DNA of 6,090 bases from contig QIGM01000080.1 in the NCBI GenBank assembly GCA_003230795.1, positions 1 to 6,090 of the forward strand, read 5' to 3'. Every line of letters starts with the position of its first letter. The first letter of the stretch is position 1. Of this stretch, positions 1 through 6,090 are shown one piece after another. Made by a program: the position numbers and the translations under genes. Under the pieces are notes generated by a model that did not search any database, was not told the DNA's origin, and saw nothing but the letters and a program-made list of their open reading frames with translations. This stretch comes from a bacterium (lineage in GTDB: Bacteria; Bdellovibrionota_C; UBA2361; SZUA-149).

Positions 1-1415
1 CTTACGCACTTTGGGAATCCGCAGCTTCTAACCCCGAGCTAGCGCATGGGGATAAGAATCGATTTGGCATCATCGCCTTCGATTTAGAGGAAACCCATCT
101 CGTTCATCATCAAACCTTGATCACACTCCGTGATGGCAAAGAGATTCGTCGGAATCAATGCCTCAATCCGCTGCAAGCAAGCACACTCAATTCATCTAGA
201 TGCGACAACTACGCATCCGCCTTAGACTGTGCGACCCGCTACTCTATTTCCTTACCTTCTTTTATTGGTGGCACGTTTGGCGCCATGTCTTATGACGCGG
301 GAGCGGCCTTTGAGAACATTCGTGGTGCAAAGGAACACGAGCACGAGCCAACCTCGATCTTCCATTCCGTAAACACCCTTCTCGTGCTCGACCGTGTTGA
401 CGGAGCTCTTCGCCACATTACCTGGCCAAATGCACGTCAAAACGTATTCGACCTAAATTCTCTTCTTCAGCTAACTCCCTCCACACATACCGTAGCAAGC
501 GAGAGTGGCTCGGAGCGCTCACGAGATTTCGGAAGCATTATTGCTGAAGCGGAAATCTACCGCAGCAAGGCGGAGTTTGTTGAGATGGTCGAACGCGCCA
601 AGGATTACATCCGTGCGGGCGATATTTTTCAGGTCGTCGTAGGAAATCGGCTAAGACTTAATCGCAGCATAGCCCCTCTCACTCTCTACCGAGAGCTTCG
701 CGCAGCAAACCCTTCACCGTACCATTTCATGTTCCCCTGGGGGAACTCAACATTGGTCGGCGCTTCACCGGAGTCGATGATGCGCTGCTCTAGATCGTCG
801 TCCATGGGGTCTCCCGAAGATGCACAGTGGCAGATAACCATGCGTCTAGTCGCTGGCACGTATCCACGGGAATCTAATCGAGAGTCACTCGAAGAAGTAA
901 AATCACGCTTTTGGAATGACGAGAAAGAACGTGCTGAACACATCATGCTTGTTGATCATGTTAGAAACGACATCGGCCGAAGTTCGCTCATCGGCTCTGT
1001 TGAAGTCCATGAACTCTTGAGCGTAGAACCATACCAAGACGTATACCATCTCGTCTCTGAGGTCGGCGGAACTCTGAAACCAGAATGCACCTCGCTTGAC
1101 GCTCTCTCCTCGGCGTTCCCAATTGCAACTCTTACGGGCACACCAAAGATTCGAGCAATGGAAATAATTGCGGAGCTCGAAGGTGCAAGTCGTGGTTTCT
1201 TCGGGGGCGCCTTACTCACTCTTGGGTACGACGGTCAGCTTGATGCCGCGGTTTGTATTCGCACTGCGGTTGTAAAGCCACACGAAATGCTGATTTCTAC
1301 TGGGGCCGGCATCGTCTACGACTCGGTGGCAGAAAGAGAGTATGAAGAGTGTCTTTGGAAAGCTCGTTCACTTCTTCAAGCAACCCACGCCCTCTCGCAA
1401 AGAATGGCAGCATGA
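1..1415 (+). CDS. trpE: Anthranilate synthase component I (chorismate-binding large subunit), 5'-truncated by window edge
   Basis: The enzyme converts chorismate plus ammonia to anthranilate, the first step of tryptophan synthesis, using ammonia from the partner encoded next. The frame is open from base 3 with no start, so the N-terminus lies upstream; about 470 codons are present against roughly 500 in the family. Visible chorismate-binding motifs are GDIFQVV, GASPES, DEKERAEHIMLVD, RNDIGR, the His at 1047-1049 in YHLVS, and TGTPKIRAMEII. The LWES at 9-20 matches the LLES tryptophan-sensing motif, and NPSPY at 708-722 is also part of the feedback site in characterised TrpE, so feedback inhibition is plausible. 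The key discriminator is Ala at 852-854 in VAGT: anthranilate synthases have Ala there, whereas typical PabB enzymes have a catalytic Lys. Other stretches (RNDIGR, GSVEV, VEP) resemble PabB, so aminodeoxychorismate synthase is the alternative. The stop overlaps the next start as ATGA. Family assignment is very secure; TrpE over PabB is likely. Confidence 0.85.
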   Translation, partial: YALWESAASNPELAHGDKNRFGIIAFDLEETHLVHHQTLITLRDGKEIRRNQCLNPLQASTLNSSRCDNYASALDCATRYSISLPSFIGGTFGAMSYDAGAAFENIRGAKEHEHEPTSIFHSVNTLLVLDRVDGALRHITWPNARQNVFDLNSLLQLTPSTHTVASESGSERSRDFGSIIAEAEIYRSKAEFVEMVERAKDYIRAGDIFQVVVGNRLRLNRSIAPLTLYRELRAANPSPYHFMFPWGNSTLVGASPESMMRCSRSSSMGSPEDAQWQITMRLVAGTYPRESNRESLEEVKSRFWNDEKERAEHIMLVDHVRNDIGRSSLIGSVEVHELLSVEPYQDVYHLVSEVGGTLKPECTSLDALSSAFPIATLTGTPKIRAMEIIAELEGASRGFFGGALLTLGYDGQLDAAVCIRTAVVKPHEMLISTGAGIVYDSVAEREYEECLWKARSLLQATHALSQRMAA

Positions 1416-2017
1416 TACTGCTCATCGATAACTACGACTCCTTCACTTACAATCTCGTCCACTACATGGGTGAAGTAACAAACGGTGAGCGAGAAATTCG
1501 CGTAATTCGAAATGATGAAATCACGACTGGCGATATAGAGACGCTCAATCCGAGTCATATCGTCATCTCTCCAGGCCCCTGCTCTCCAAATGAAGCAGGC
1601 ATATCAGTCGAGGTCGCCAGGCGCTTTGGCGGCAGTCGACCCATTCTCGGTGTTTGCCTTGGCCATCAGGCGATTGCACAAGCATTTGGTGCGGTGATTG
1701 TTCAGGCAACAGAAATTGTTCACGGCAAAACATCTCAAGTGTTTCACAAAGACGAAAATATATTTGCAGGGCTGGAGCACGGCTTCAGTGCCACTAGATA
1801 CCATTCCCTAGTCGTCGAAAAATCATCGCTCCCTGAGTGTCTCACTCCTCTAGCCTGGACGGAGACGCTCGATGACCCAGGGGGTGAGATAATGGCCCTC
1901 TCCCATCGAGACTTCCCAGACACCATCGGTGTTCAGTTCCATCCAGAGTCAATTTTGACAAACTTGGGTAAAGAATTATTATCGCGTTTTCTATCGCTCC
2001 CTACAAAAGACCAATGA
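1412..2017 (+). CDS. trpG: Glutamine amidotransferase subunit of anthranilate / aminodeoxychorismate synthase
   Basis: This class I glutamine amidotransferase (201 aa, normal length) hydrolyses glutamine and passes ammonia to the large subunit encoded just upstream. It starts with the family-typical [15 protein letters not shown]. It contains the oxyanion-region motif [11 protein letters not shown] (residues 53-63), the nucleophile Cys82 in GVCLGHQ, and the His177/Glu179 pair in QFHPES, so the catalytic triad is complete. I chose the ATG at 1412 because it gives the conserved N-terminus; an in-frame codon at 1349 would add 21 unrelated residues lying inside the upstream gene. The start overlaps the upstream stop (ATGA), as expected for subunits made in equal amounts, and its own stop overlaps queC in the same way. 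No good Shine-Dalgarno sequence precedes it, so translational coupling probably drives it. The PGPC form and the rest of the sequence are equally like PabA. One amphibolic TrpG/PabA serving both tryptophan and folate is known in other bacteria and is possible here. Confidence 0.92.
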   Translation: MILLIDNYDSFTYNLVHYMGEVTNGEREIRVIRNDEITTGDIETLNPSHIVISPGPCSPNEAGISVEVARRFGGSRPILGVCLGHQAIAQAFGAVIVQATEIVHGKTSQVFHKDENIFAGLEHGFSATRYHSLVVEKSSLPECLTPLAWTETLDDPGGEIMALSHRDFPDTIGVQFHPESILTNLGKELLSRFLSLPTKDQ

Positions 2018-2733
2018 TCACAAAACAGAAAGCAGTACTCTTACTCTCAGGTGGATTAGACTCCACGACGACATTGGCAATAGTCAAGTCAGAAAACTAT
2101 GACATCTACGCCCTGTCTTTTGACTACGGCCAGAGAAATCGTTTCGAAGTTCAAACAGCTAAAGCTGTCGCTAAAGTATTTGATGTAGTTGAGCATCGTA
2201 TCGCTACTATCGACCTACGAGCATTCGGTGGCTCCTCTCTTACGAGCGAGCTTGAAGTAGAGAAGAATCGTTCTATCGACGAGATAGGCACAGGAGTGCC
2301 CGCAACCTACGTGCCTGCAAGAAACACGCTCTTTCTTTCCTTCGCTCTCGCCTGGGCGGAGGTTTTAGACGCTCGTCATATATTCATTGGCGTAAACGAG
2401 GTCGACACAAGCGGCTACCCGGATTGCCGTCCCGAGTTTATTTCTGCATTTGAGAATTTAGCTCGCCTTGCGACGCGCATGGGAACTGAATCTAGCGAAG
2501 AGGACACGCCGATAACTGTTCATGCACCGCTTCAGTCACTCGGCAAACGAGGTATTATTGAGCGCGGCTTAGAGCTAGGTGTCGACTATGCGCTTACTAA
2601 TACTTGCTACGATCCCTCACCTGAGGGATTGGCTTGCGGAGGCTGTGACGCCTGTATCCTTAGGCAACGAGCGTTTCATGAGCTAGGAACCGAGGACCCC
2701 CTCGAATACCACACGCGACTCCAGGTTAACTGA
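2014..2733 (+). CDS. queC: 7-cyano-7-deazaguanine (preQ0) synthase QueC
   Basis: QueC converts 7-carboxy-7-deazaguanine to preQ0 in an ATP-dependent reaction with ammonia, a cytoplasmic step in making queuosine for tRNA wobble positions. The 239-residue protein has the N-type ATP pyrophosphatase loop SGGLDSTT (residues 12-19), the family's [10 protein letters not shown] segment, and [10 protein letters not shown]. Near the C-terminus lies the structural zinc site Cys198, Cys208, Cys211 and Cys214 (C-x9-C-GG-C-x2-C). All expected landmarks and the length are normal. The ATG at 2014 overlaps the stop of the amidotransferase gene (ATGA) and gives the usual short lead-in before the ATP loop. No convincing Shine-Dalgarno sequence is seen, so coupling is likely. 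queE, which makes its substrate, follows after 9 bases. The identification is secure. Confidence 0.96.
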   Translation: MITKQKAVLLLSGGLDSTTTLAIVKSENYDIYALSFDYGQRNRFEVQTAKAVAKVFDVVEHRIATIDLRAFGGSSLTSELEVEKNRSIDEIGTGVPATYVPARNTLFLSFALAWAEVLDARHIFIGVNEVDTSGYPDCRPEFISAFENLARLATRMGTESSEEDTPITVHAPLQSLGKRGIIERGLELGVDYALTNTCYDPSPEGLACGGCDACILRQRAFHELGTEDPLEYHTRLQVN

Positions 2734-2742
2734 CTTCTCCCT

Positions 2743-3387
2743 ATGCCGTACTCTGTAAAGGAAATTTACTACACTCTTCAAGGAGAGGGCTTCCATAGCG
2801 GTCGAGCTGCTGTGTTTTGCCGTTTTGCTGGCTGCAATTTATGGAACGGTAAAGAAGAAGATAAGAAAGACGCCGCTTGCTGGTTCTGCGATACAGATTT
2901 CGTGGGCACCGATGGTGCAAACGGAGGAAAGTTCGACACAGCCTCTAGCCTCGCGCAGAAAATTGCGTCCTGCTGGCCTGCTGGCTTAGAAAACATCCAG
3001 CCGATGATTGTTTTTACCGGGGGAGAGCCTCTGCTTCAACTCGACGACTCACTAATCAAAGAGTGCAAGCAATTAGGATTCTACACTGCTGTAGAGACAA
3101 ACGGTACGATAACAGCACCCAAGACTCTTGATTGGATAACCGTTAGCCCAAAACCGGGCAGTGAACTAGTACAGACAGAAGGAAGCGAACTAAAACTCGT
3201 TTACCCGCACGACGTTCCGCCAGAGTCTGTCACCGAACTCGCATTCGAGCACTTCTATCTCTCACCTATGACGTCAGATGATCCGAGCGCTACTTCAGCG
3301 AATATGCTTGCTTCTGCCCGCTATTGCTTAAGAAATCCACAATGGCAGCTCACCATGCAGGCTCACAAATTATGGGGCATCCCCTAG
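2743..3387 (+). CDS. queE: 7-carboxy-7-deazaguanine synthase QueE (radical SAM)
   Basis: QueE is a radical S-adenosylmethionine enzyme that contracts the ring of 6-carboxytetrahydropterin to 7-carboxy-7-deazaguanine, the substrate of the QueC encoded immediately upstream. The 214-residue protein begins with YSVKEIYYTLQGEG, the conserved QueE N-terminus, which fixes the ATG at 2743. The iron-sulfur ligands are Cys31, Cys46 and Cys49, spaced C-x14-C-x2-C instead of the canonical radical SAM C-x3-C-x2-C; the same expanded spacing is known from Burkholderia multivorans QueE. Other family landmarks are TGGEP (92-96, SAM binding), ETNGT (118-122), SPKPG (135-139) and the C-terminal QAHKLWGIP. No purine-rich ribosome-binding site lies within 15 bases of the start, so translation may follow from queC across the 9-base gap. 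The upstream pathway gene queD is not in the window. Confidence 0.95.
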   Translation: MPYSVKEIYYTLQGEGFHSGRAAVFCRFAGCNLWNGKEEDKKDAACWFCDTDFVGTDGANGGKFDTASSLAQKIASCWPAGLENIQPMIVFTGGEPLLQLDDSLIKECKQLGFYTAVETNGTITAPKTLDWITVSPKPGSELVQTEGSELKLVYPHDVPPESVTELAFEHFYLSPMTSDDPSATSANMLASARYCLRNPQWQLTMQAHKLWGIP

Positions 3388-3403
3388 GAATCTATGCTTA
3401 ATT

Positions 3404-3410
3404 AGGAGGA
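3404..3410 (+). promoter_or_regulatory. Orphan strong Shine-Dalgarno-like sequence in the 62-base gap
   Basis: AGGAGGA is nearly the full complement of the 16S rRNA tail, yet it ends 39 bases before the ATG of the next gene, and no ATG, GTG or TTG lies at a functional distance after it. It sits in the only sizeable gap (3388-3449) between the trp/que genes and the lipid-type genes. The CCCCTA overlapping the queE stop (3381-3386) could pair with TAGG-A-GG (3403-3409), leaving one bulged A, which would mask it. A TACTAG hexamer occurs twice nearby (3419-3424 and 3433-3438). No good promoter pair or terminator was found in the gap. Its function is unproven and chance is quite possible. Confidence 0.25.
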
Positions 3411-3449
3411 CCACATCTTACTAGCGCAGACCTACTAGAGTAAACCTCG

Positions 3450-4313
3450 ATGTTTTCAAAGACCGCACTTGCTGGAAAATCAATTCTAATCACCGGCGGC
3501 GGTAGCGGCCTTGGTTACTCAATGGCCGAGCGATTCGTTGAACTCGGCGCGAAAGTTGCAATTTGCGGGCGCACACAAGAAAAGCTTGACGCAGCTAAGG
3601 CGAAGCTTACGGCAAAAGCGAAAGACGAGGAAATGGTCTTCGCCGGAGTTGCTGATGTTCGCGAATACGAAAGCATCGCTGCCTTTGTTACCGCAGCAAG
3701 CGAGGGGCTTGGTTCGCTTAATTGCTTGGTCAATAACGCTGCCGGAAACTTTTACTGCGCTTCTGAAGATCTCACCCCAGGCGGCTTTAGAGCTGTGGTC
3801 GACATTGTCCTTCAGGGAAGTTTTAACGCCACACACGCTTTTGGCAATCACATCATTGAAAAAAAGCAGCCCGGCTCCATTCTGAACATCGTCACCAGTT
3901 ATACCGAGACTGGCTCTGCATTTGTTTTACCTTCTGCCTGCGCAAAAGCAGGAGTCTACGCAATGACTACAACACTTGCTTACGAATGGGCTTGCTATAA
4001 CATTCGTGTAAACGCGATAGCGCCTGGACCTTTCCCAACGAAAGGTGCCTGGGACCGATTGATGCCAGATAGCTCCTTTGAAGATTCATATAAAGCCATG
4101 CAGCCGCTTGGTCGTTTCGGTGAGGCGATTGAATTAGCAAATACCGCAACGTTTCTTTTATCAGACGCCGCCTCCTACGTAAGCGGCGACTGCATCAGCG
4201 TTGACGGCGCTGAGCGTCTTCGGGGAGGGCAATTTAACTTCCTTACCCAACTCATGCCTCGCCCAAAATTAAAATCACTTTTTCAGAAGATGCGCGGAGC
4301 CGGCAAAAAATAA
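3450..4313 (+). CDS. SDR-family oxidoreductase, 2,4-dienoyl-CoA reductase (DECR) type
   Basis: This 287-residue short-chain dehydrogenase probably reduces 2,4-dienoyl-CoA with NADPH, the auxiliary step needed to degrade polyunsaturated fatty acids by beta-oxidation. It has the Rossmann nucleotide loop TGGGSGLG (15-22), Arg41 after the second strand (consistent with NADPH), and NNAAGNF (95-101), a hallmark of this subgroup. The usual YxxxK is replaced by Ser162-x3-Lys166, with a Tyr at 151 in SYTETGS. The Tyr/Ser/Lys spacing of 11 and 4 equals that of human DECR1 (Tyr199, Ser210, Lys214). PGPFPTKGAW (192-201) and a tail with GGQFN also match. An in-frame TAA at 3441-3443 rules out a longer N-terminus. 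The ribosome-binding site next to the ATG is weak. The stop overlaps the next gene by one base (TAATG). The exact acyl-CoA substrate is inferred; another enoyl- or dienoyl-CoA-type reductase is possible. Confidence 0.85.
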   Translation: MFSKTALAGKSILITGGGSGLGYSMAERFVELGAKVAICGRTQEKLDAAKAKLTAKAKDEEMVFAGVADVREYESIAAFVTAASEGLGSLNCLVNNAAGNFYCASEDLTPGGFRAVVDIVLQGSFNATHAFGNHIIEKKQPGSILNIVTSYTETGSAFVLPSACAKAGVYAMTTTLAYEWACYNIRVNAIAPGPFPTKGAWDRLMPDSSFEDSYKAMQPLGRFGEAIELANTATFLLSDAASYVSGDCISVDGAERLRGGQFNFLTQLMPRPKLKSLFQKMRGAGKK

Positions 4314-4822
4314 TGACGCTACTCGAGACGCTCCTTCATCGAGCAGAACGAGGGGGCATCTCCCTCTGGCTCTTAAACATGGTGCTATTGCGAGTCATAC
4401 CTTTTAATCGGCCACTAGGGGTTAGAGTAATCTCTCTCACAAAAAACGAAATAATAGTCCATCTGCCATACAAACGTTCAAACTTTAACCACCTTCGCGG
4501 TCTGCACGCCTGTGCATTGGCGACAGCGGCAGAATACGCCTGTGGCCTGCTCCTCCTTCGTCGAATGGGTTCGGGCAAGTACCGATTAATCATGAAACAT
4601 CTTTCTTCCGAATACCTCTACCAGGGCAAATCCGACGCCACCGTACGGCTTACTGTTGAAGAGAGCTGGTTTGAAACTCAGGTCGTCAAACCGCTTGAGC
4701 ATCAAGAATCTGTCGAAGTGCCACTTAAGGCGCATATTGTCGACGAACAAAAAAACGAGCTTTGTATCACTGAACTAATTTGGCAAGTAAAGGCGTGGGA
4801 CGCAGTCAGAACCCCGCGCTAA
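4313..4822 (+). CDS. DUF4442 hotdog-fold protein, probable thioesterase-like
   Basis: This 169-residue protein matches the DUF4442 family, which has the hotdog fold of acyl-CoA thioesterases and related acyl-binding proteins. Landmarks are FNRPLGVRV (31-39), the central-helix segment NHLRGLHACALATAAE (59-74), and YRLIMK (90-95). His65 and Glu74 are nine residues apart, the spacing of the HGG...E signature in PaaI-type thioesterases, so Glu74 is a candidate catalytic acid; Ala-Cys replaces the usual Gly-Gly after the His. Its ATG overlaps the stop of the dienoyl-CoA reductase-like gene by one base (TAATG), and a GGAG lies 13 bases upstream, so the two are probably translated together. Context suggests it acts on the same acyl-CoA pool in the cytoplasm. 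Thioesterase activity is inferred from fold and context; members of this family are mostly uncharacterised. Confidence 0.78.
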   Translation: MTLLETLLHRAERGGISLWLLNMVLLRVIPFNRPLGVRVISLTKNEIIVHLPYKRSNFNHLRGLHACALATAAEYACGLLLLRRMGSGKYRLIMKHLSSEYLYQGKSDATVRLTVEESWFETQVVKPLEHQESVEVPLKAHIVDEQKNELCITELIWQVKAWDAVRTPR

Positions 4823-4832
4823 GCGAATCGAT

Positions 4833-4836
4833 AGGT
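4833..4836 (+). promoter_or_regulatory. Ribosome binding site of the amidohydrolase gene
   Basis: AGGT lies five bases before the ATG at 4842, in the 19-base gap after the DUF4442 gene. It is the only start in the window with a recognisable ribosome-binding core at ordinary spacing, and it supports this ATG as the true start. Confidence 0.5.
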
Positions 4837-4841
4837 AATTA

Positions 4842-6089
4842 ATGAAACTTTTCAGACTGCTTACTTCTCTCGTATTTTCAATTCTGCGAACTCTTGGCGC
4901 CTTGGCCGGCATTGCTCTCGGCCTTGGTTTCATGTTCTGGCTGTTTCTCGACGAACTTCCACTTGGTCCGGTCAGCCCTGCCCTCCTTACAAAGTCTGAG
5001 CCCTACGCAGACATGCACGTCCACACAGCCGGTATCGGAGCTGGTGACAGCAAGGCATTTATCTCTCAGGAGTTGATCGACAGTTATAAGTTTAAGTTCT
5101 ATCTCCAGGCATTCGACGTCACGCAAGAGGAGCTAGTTGAGAAAGGTGATGCCTTAGTCTTAGAGCGCCTAAGCAAGAAAATTACTGACTCCAAGCAGGT
5201 AAACCGTGCCGTGGTTCTTGCAATGGACGGAGTCATCAACGACCTCGGCGGGCTCGATCATGCCAAAACCGTCGTCTATGTTCCAAACGATTTTGTCGCC
5301 GAAGAAACGGCGAAGTATGACAATCTTCTTTTTGGGGCGAGCGTGAACCCGTATCGACCTGATGCAATTCGTCACCTCGTCCGCGCGAAACGCCAGGGGG
5401 CTGTCTTAGTCAAATGGATACCGTCAATTATGCTGATAGATCCCAGCGACAAGGCACTTACGTCGTTCTATCTCGCACTCATCGAACTCGACTTACCTCT
5501 ACTCTCTCACGCCGGGCAAGAGGGCTCCTTCCTCGAGTCTAAAGACGAACTCAACGACCCTCTTCGACTCGAACTCCCTCTTCGATTGGGAGTAAAGGTA
5601 ATCGCAGCTCATATCTCCTCGAAGGGAACGGTCGATGGAGTAGATAATTTCCATCGCATTCTGCCGCTTTTTCGTAAATACGAGAATCTCTATGCTGACA
5701 TATCTGCACTCACTCAGGTTAACCGCCTTGGCTACCTCAAAAAGGCGCTTGGCCTCGGTTATCTAAAAGGCCGCCTAATCTATGGCAGCGATTGGCCTCT
5801 GCAGTTCTTCCCGCTCGTTTCTCCTTGGTATCACTTCCCTGCCGTCCGCTTAGCAGATATGCGCTTTGTTTCTAAGCAATCGAACTTGTGGGATCGCGAT
5901 GTCTTACTGAAGAAGGCCCTTGGGGTTACAGAAGATATCTTCCGTGCGAATGAGTTGGTGCTCAAGTTGCCTGCGATTCCAAGTCCAACTCTCATTGAAC
6001 AGAAAGATTCGGAGAAAGTGGAGAAGGTAACGACTGGAGTCAAAAAGAGCGCCAGCCTCTCTGCCCCGCACTCAACACATAGCTACTGA
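4842..6089 (+). CDS. Membrane-anchored amidohydrolase (ACMSD-like, amidohydrolase_2 / COG2159 type)
   Basis: This 415-residue protein looks like a metal-dependent TIM-barrel hydrolase or decarboxylase. Putative metal ligands are His59 and His61 in DMHVH, His223 in SHAGQEGS and Asp317 in YGSDWP, with His257 in AAHIS as the likely catalytic base. The order and rough spacing match ACMSD (His9, His11, His177, His228, Asp294 in the Pseudomonas enzyme). Before the barrel is a basic N-terminus (Lys2, Arg5, Arg16) followed by a hydrophobic stretch at about 18-36 rich in Gly, Leu and Phe with no cleavage site evident. This suggests a single membrane anchor with the catalytic domain on the outer (periplasmic) face. 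The C-terminal 40 residues are Lys/Ser/Thr-rich and probably disordered. It follows the DUF4442 gene by 19 bases and is likely cotranscribed. The stop is one base before the window end. Family is well supported; substrate is unknown. Confidence 0.8.
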   Translation: MKLFRLLTSLVFSILRTLGALAGIALGLGFMFWLFLDELPLGPVSPALLTKSEPYADMHVHTAGIGAGDSKAFISQELIDSYKFKFYLQAFDVTQEELVEKGDALVLERLSKKITDSKQVNRAVVLAMDGVINDLGGLDHAKTVVYVPNDFVAEETAKYDNLLFGASVNPYRPDAIRHLVRAKRQGAVLVKWIPSIMLIDPSDKALTSFYLALIELDLPLLSHAGQEGSFLESKDELNDPLRLELPLRLGVKVIAAHISSKGTVDGVDNFHRILPLFRKYENLYADISALTQVNRLGYLKKALGLGYLKGRLIYGSDWPLQFFPLVSPWYHFPAVRLADMRFVSKQSNLWDRDVLLKKALGVTEDIFRANELVLKLPAIPSPTLIEQKDSEKVEKVTTGVKKSASLSAPHSTHSY

Positions 6090-6090
6090 T

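Noticed and set aside
117..119. TTG as the start of the anthranilate synthase gene
   Set aside because: The same frame stays open back to base 3 and encodes the LWES feedback motif and typical N-terminal strands, so the true start is upstream of the window.
1349..1411. Upstream start giving a longer amidotransferase
   Set aside because: The extra 21 residues are unlike the family and lie within the upstream coding region; the ATG at 1412 gives the conserved N-terminus.
3374..3384. GGGG-CAT-CCCC inverted repeat at the end of queE as a terminator
   Set aside because: The stem is only four base pairs with a three-base loop, lies inside the coding region and is not followed by a T run.
3393..3398. 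TATGCT as a promoter -10 box for the second module
   Set aside because: Four of six bases fit, but no acceptable -35 element is found at 16-18 bases upstream.
3511..3885. Overlapping open frames on both strands inside the SDR gene
   Set aside because: They show no recognisable motif and are fully covered by a clearly conserved gene, so they are shadows of its codon composition.
4305..4310. Run of six A bases before TAATG as a programmed slippage site
   Set aside because: Both flanking genes are complete and in family-normal length, so slippage is not needed; the run only encodes the terminal lysines.
6050..6090. Possible start of a further gene at the window end
   Set aside because: Only one base remains after the amidohydrolase stop and no start codon can be assigned.

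Overview
The window is a densely packed stretch of bacterial chromosome. All seven supportable genes lie on the + strand. They are nearly contiguous: three stop/start overlaps, gaps of 9 and 19 bases, and one larger gap of 62 bases. No RNA gene, mobile element, CRISPR array or convincing terminator is visible. Base composition looks balanced and uniform, with no sign of a recently acquired island. The gene set is core and lipid metabolism of a free-living bacterium. A membrane-anchored amidohydrolase and a DECR-type reductase would fit a Gram-negative, possibly proteobacterial or delta-like lineage, but the sequence does not place it firmly.

Bases 1-3387 form the first module. An anthranilate synthase/aminodeoxychorismate synthase large subunit, cut at its N-terminus by the window edge, overlaps its glutamine amidotransferase partner. 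That gene overlaps queC, and queE follows after 9 bases. The first pair makes anthranilate (tryptophan) or, with relaxed use of the amidotransferase, p-aminobenzoate precursor (folate). QueE and QueC catalyse consecutive steps from carboxytetrahydropterin to preQ0, the 7-deazaguanine precursor of queuosine in tRNA. No trpD/C/F/B/A, queD or queF is inside the window.

Bases 3388-3449 are the only real intergenic gap. It contains the strongest Shine-Dalgarno-like sequence in the window (AGGAGGA), but no start codon at a usable distance.

Bases 3450-6089 form the second module. A short-chain dehydrogenase carries the catalytic pattern of 2,4-dienoyl-CoA reductases. It overlaps by one base a DUF4442 hotdog-fold protein that is probably thioesterase-like. 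After 19 bases comes an amidohydrolase of the ACMSD-like TIM-barrel family with an N-terminal membrane anchor. The first two suggest acyl-CoA metabolism; the substrate of the third is unknown. I see no clearly novel system. The points most worth checking are the mixed trp/folate-queuosine operon, the unusual cysteine spacing in QueE, the orphan ribosome-binding-like site and the uncharacterised lipid-type trio.
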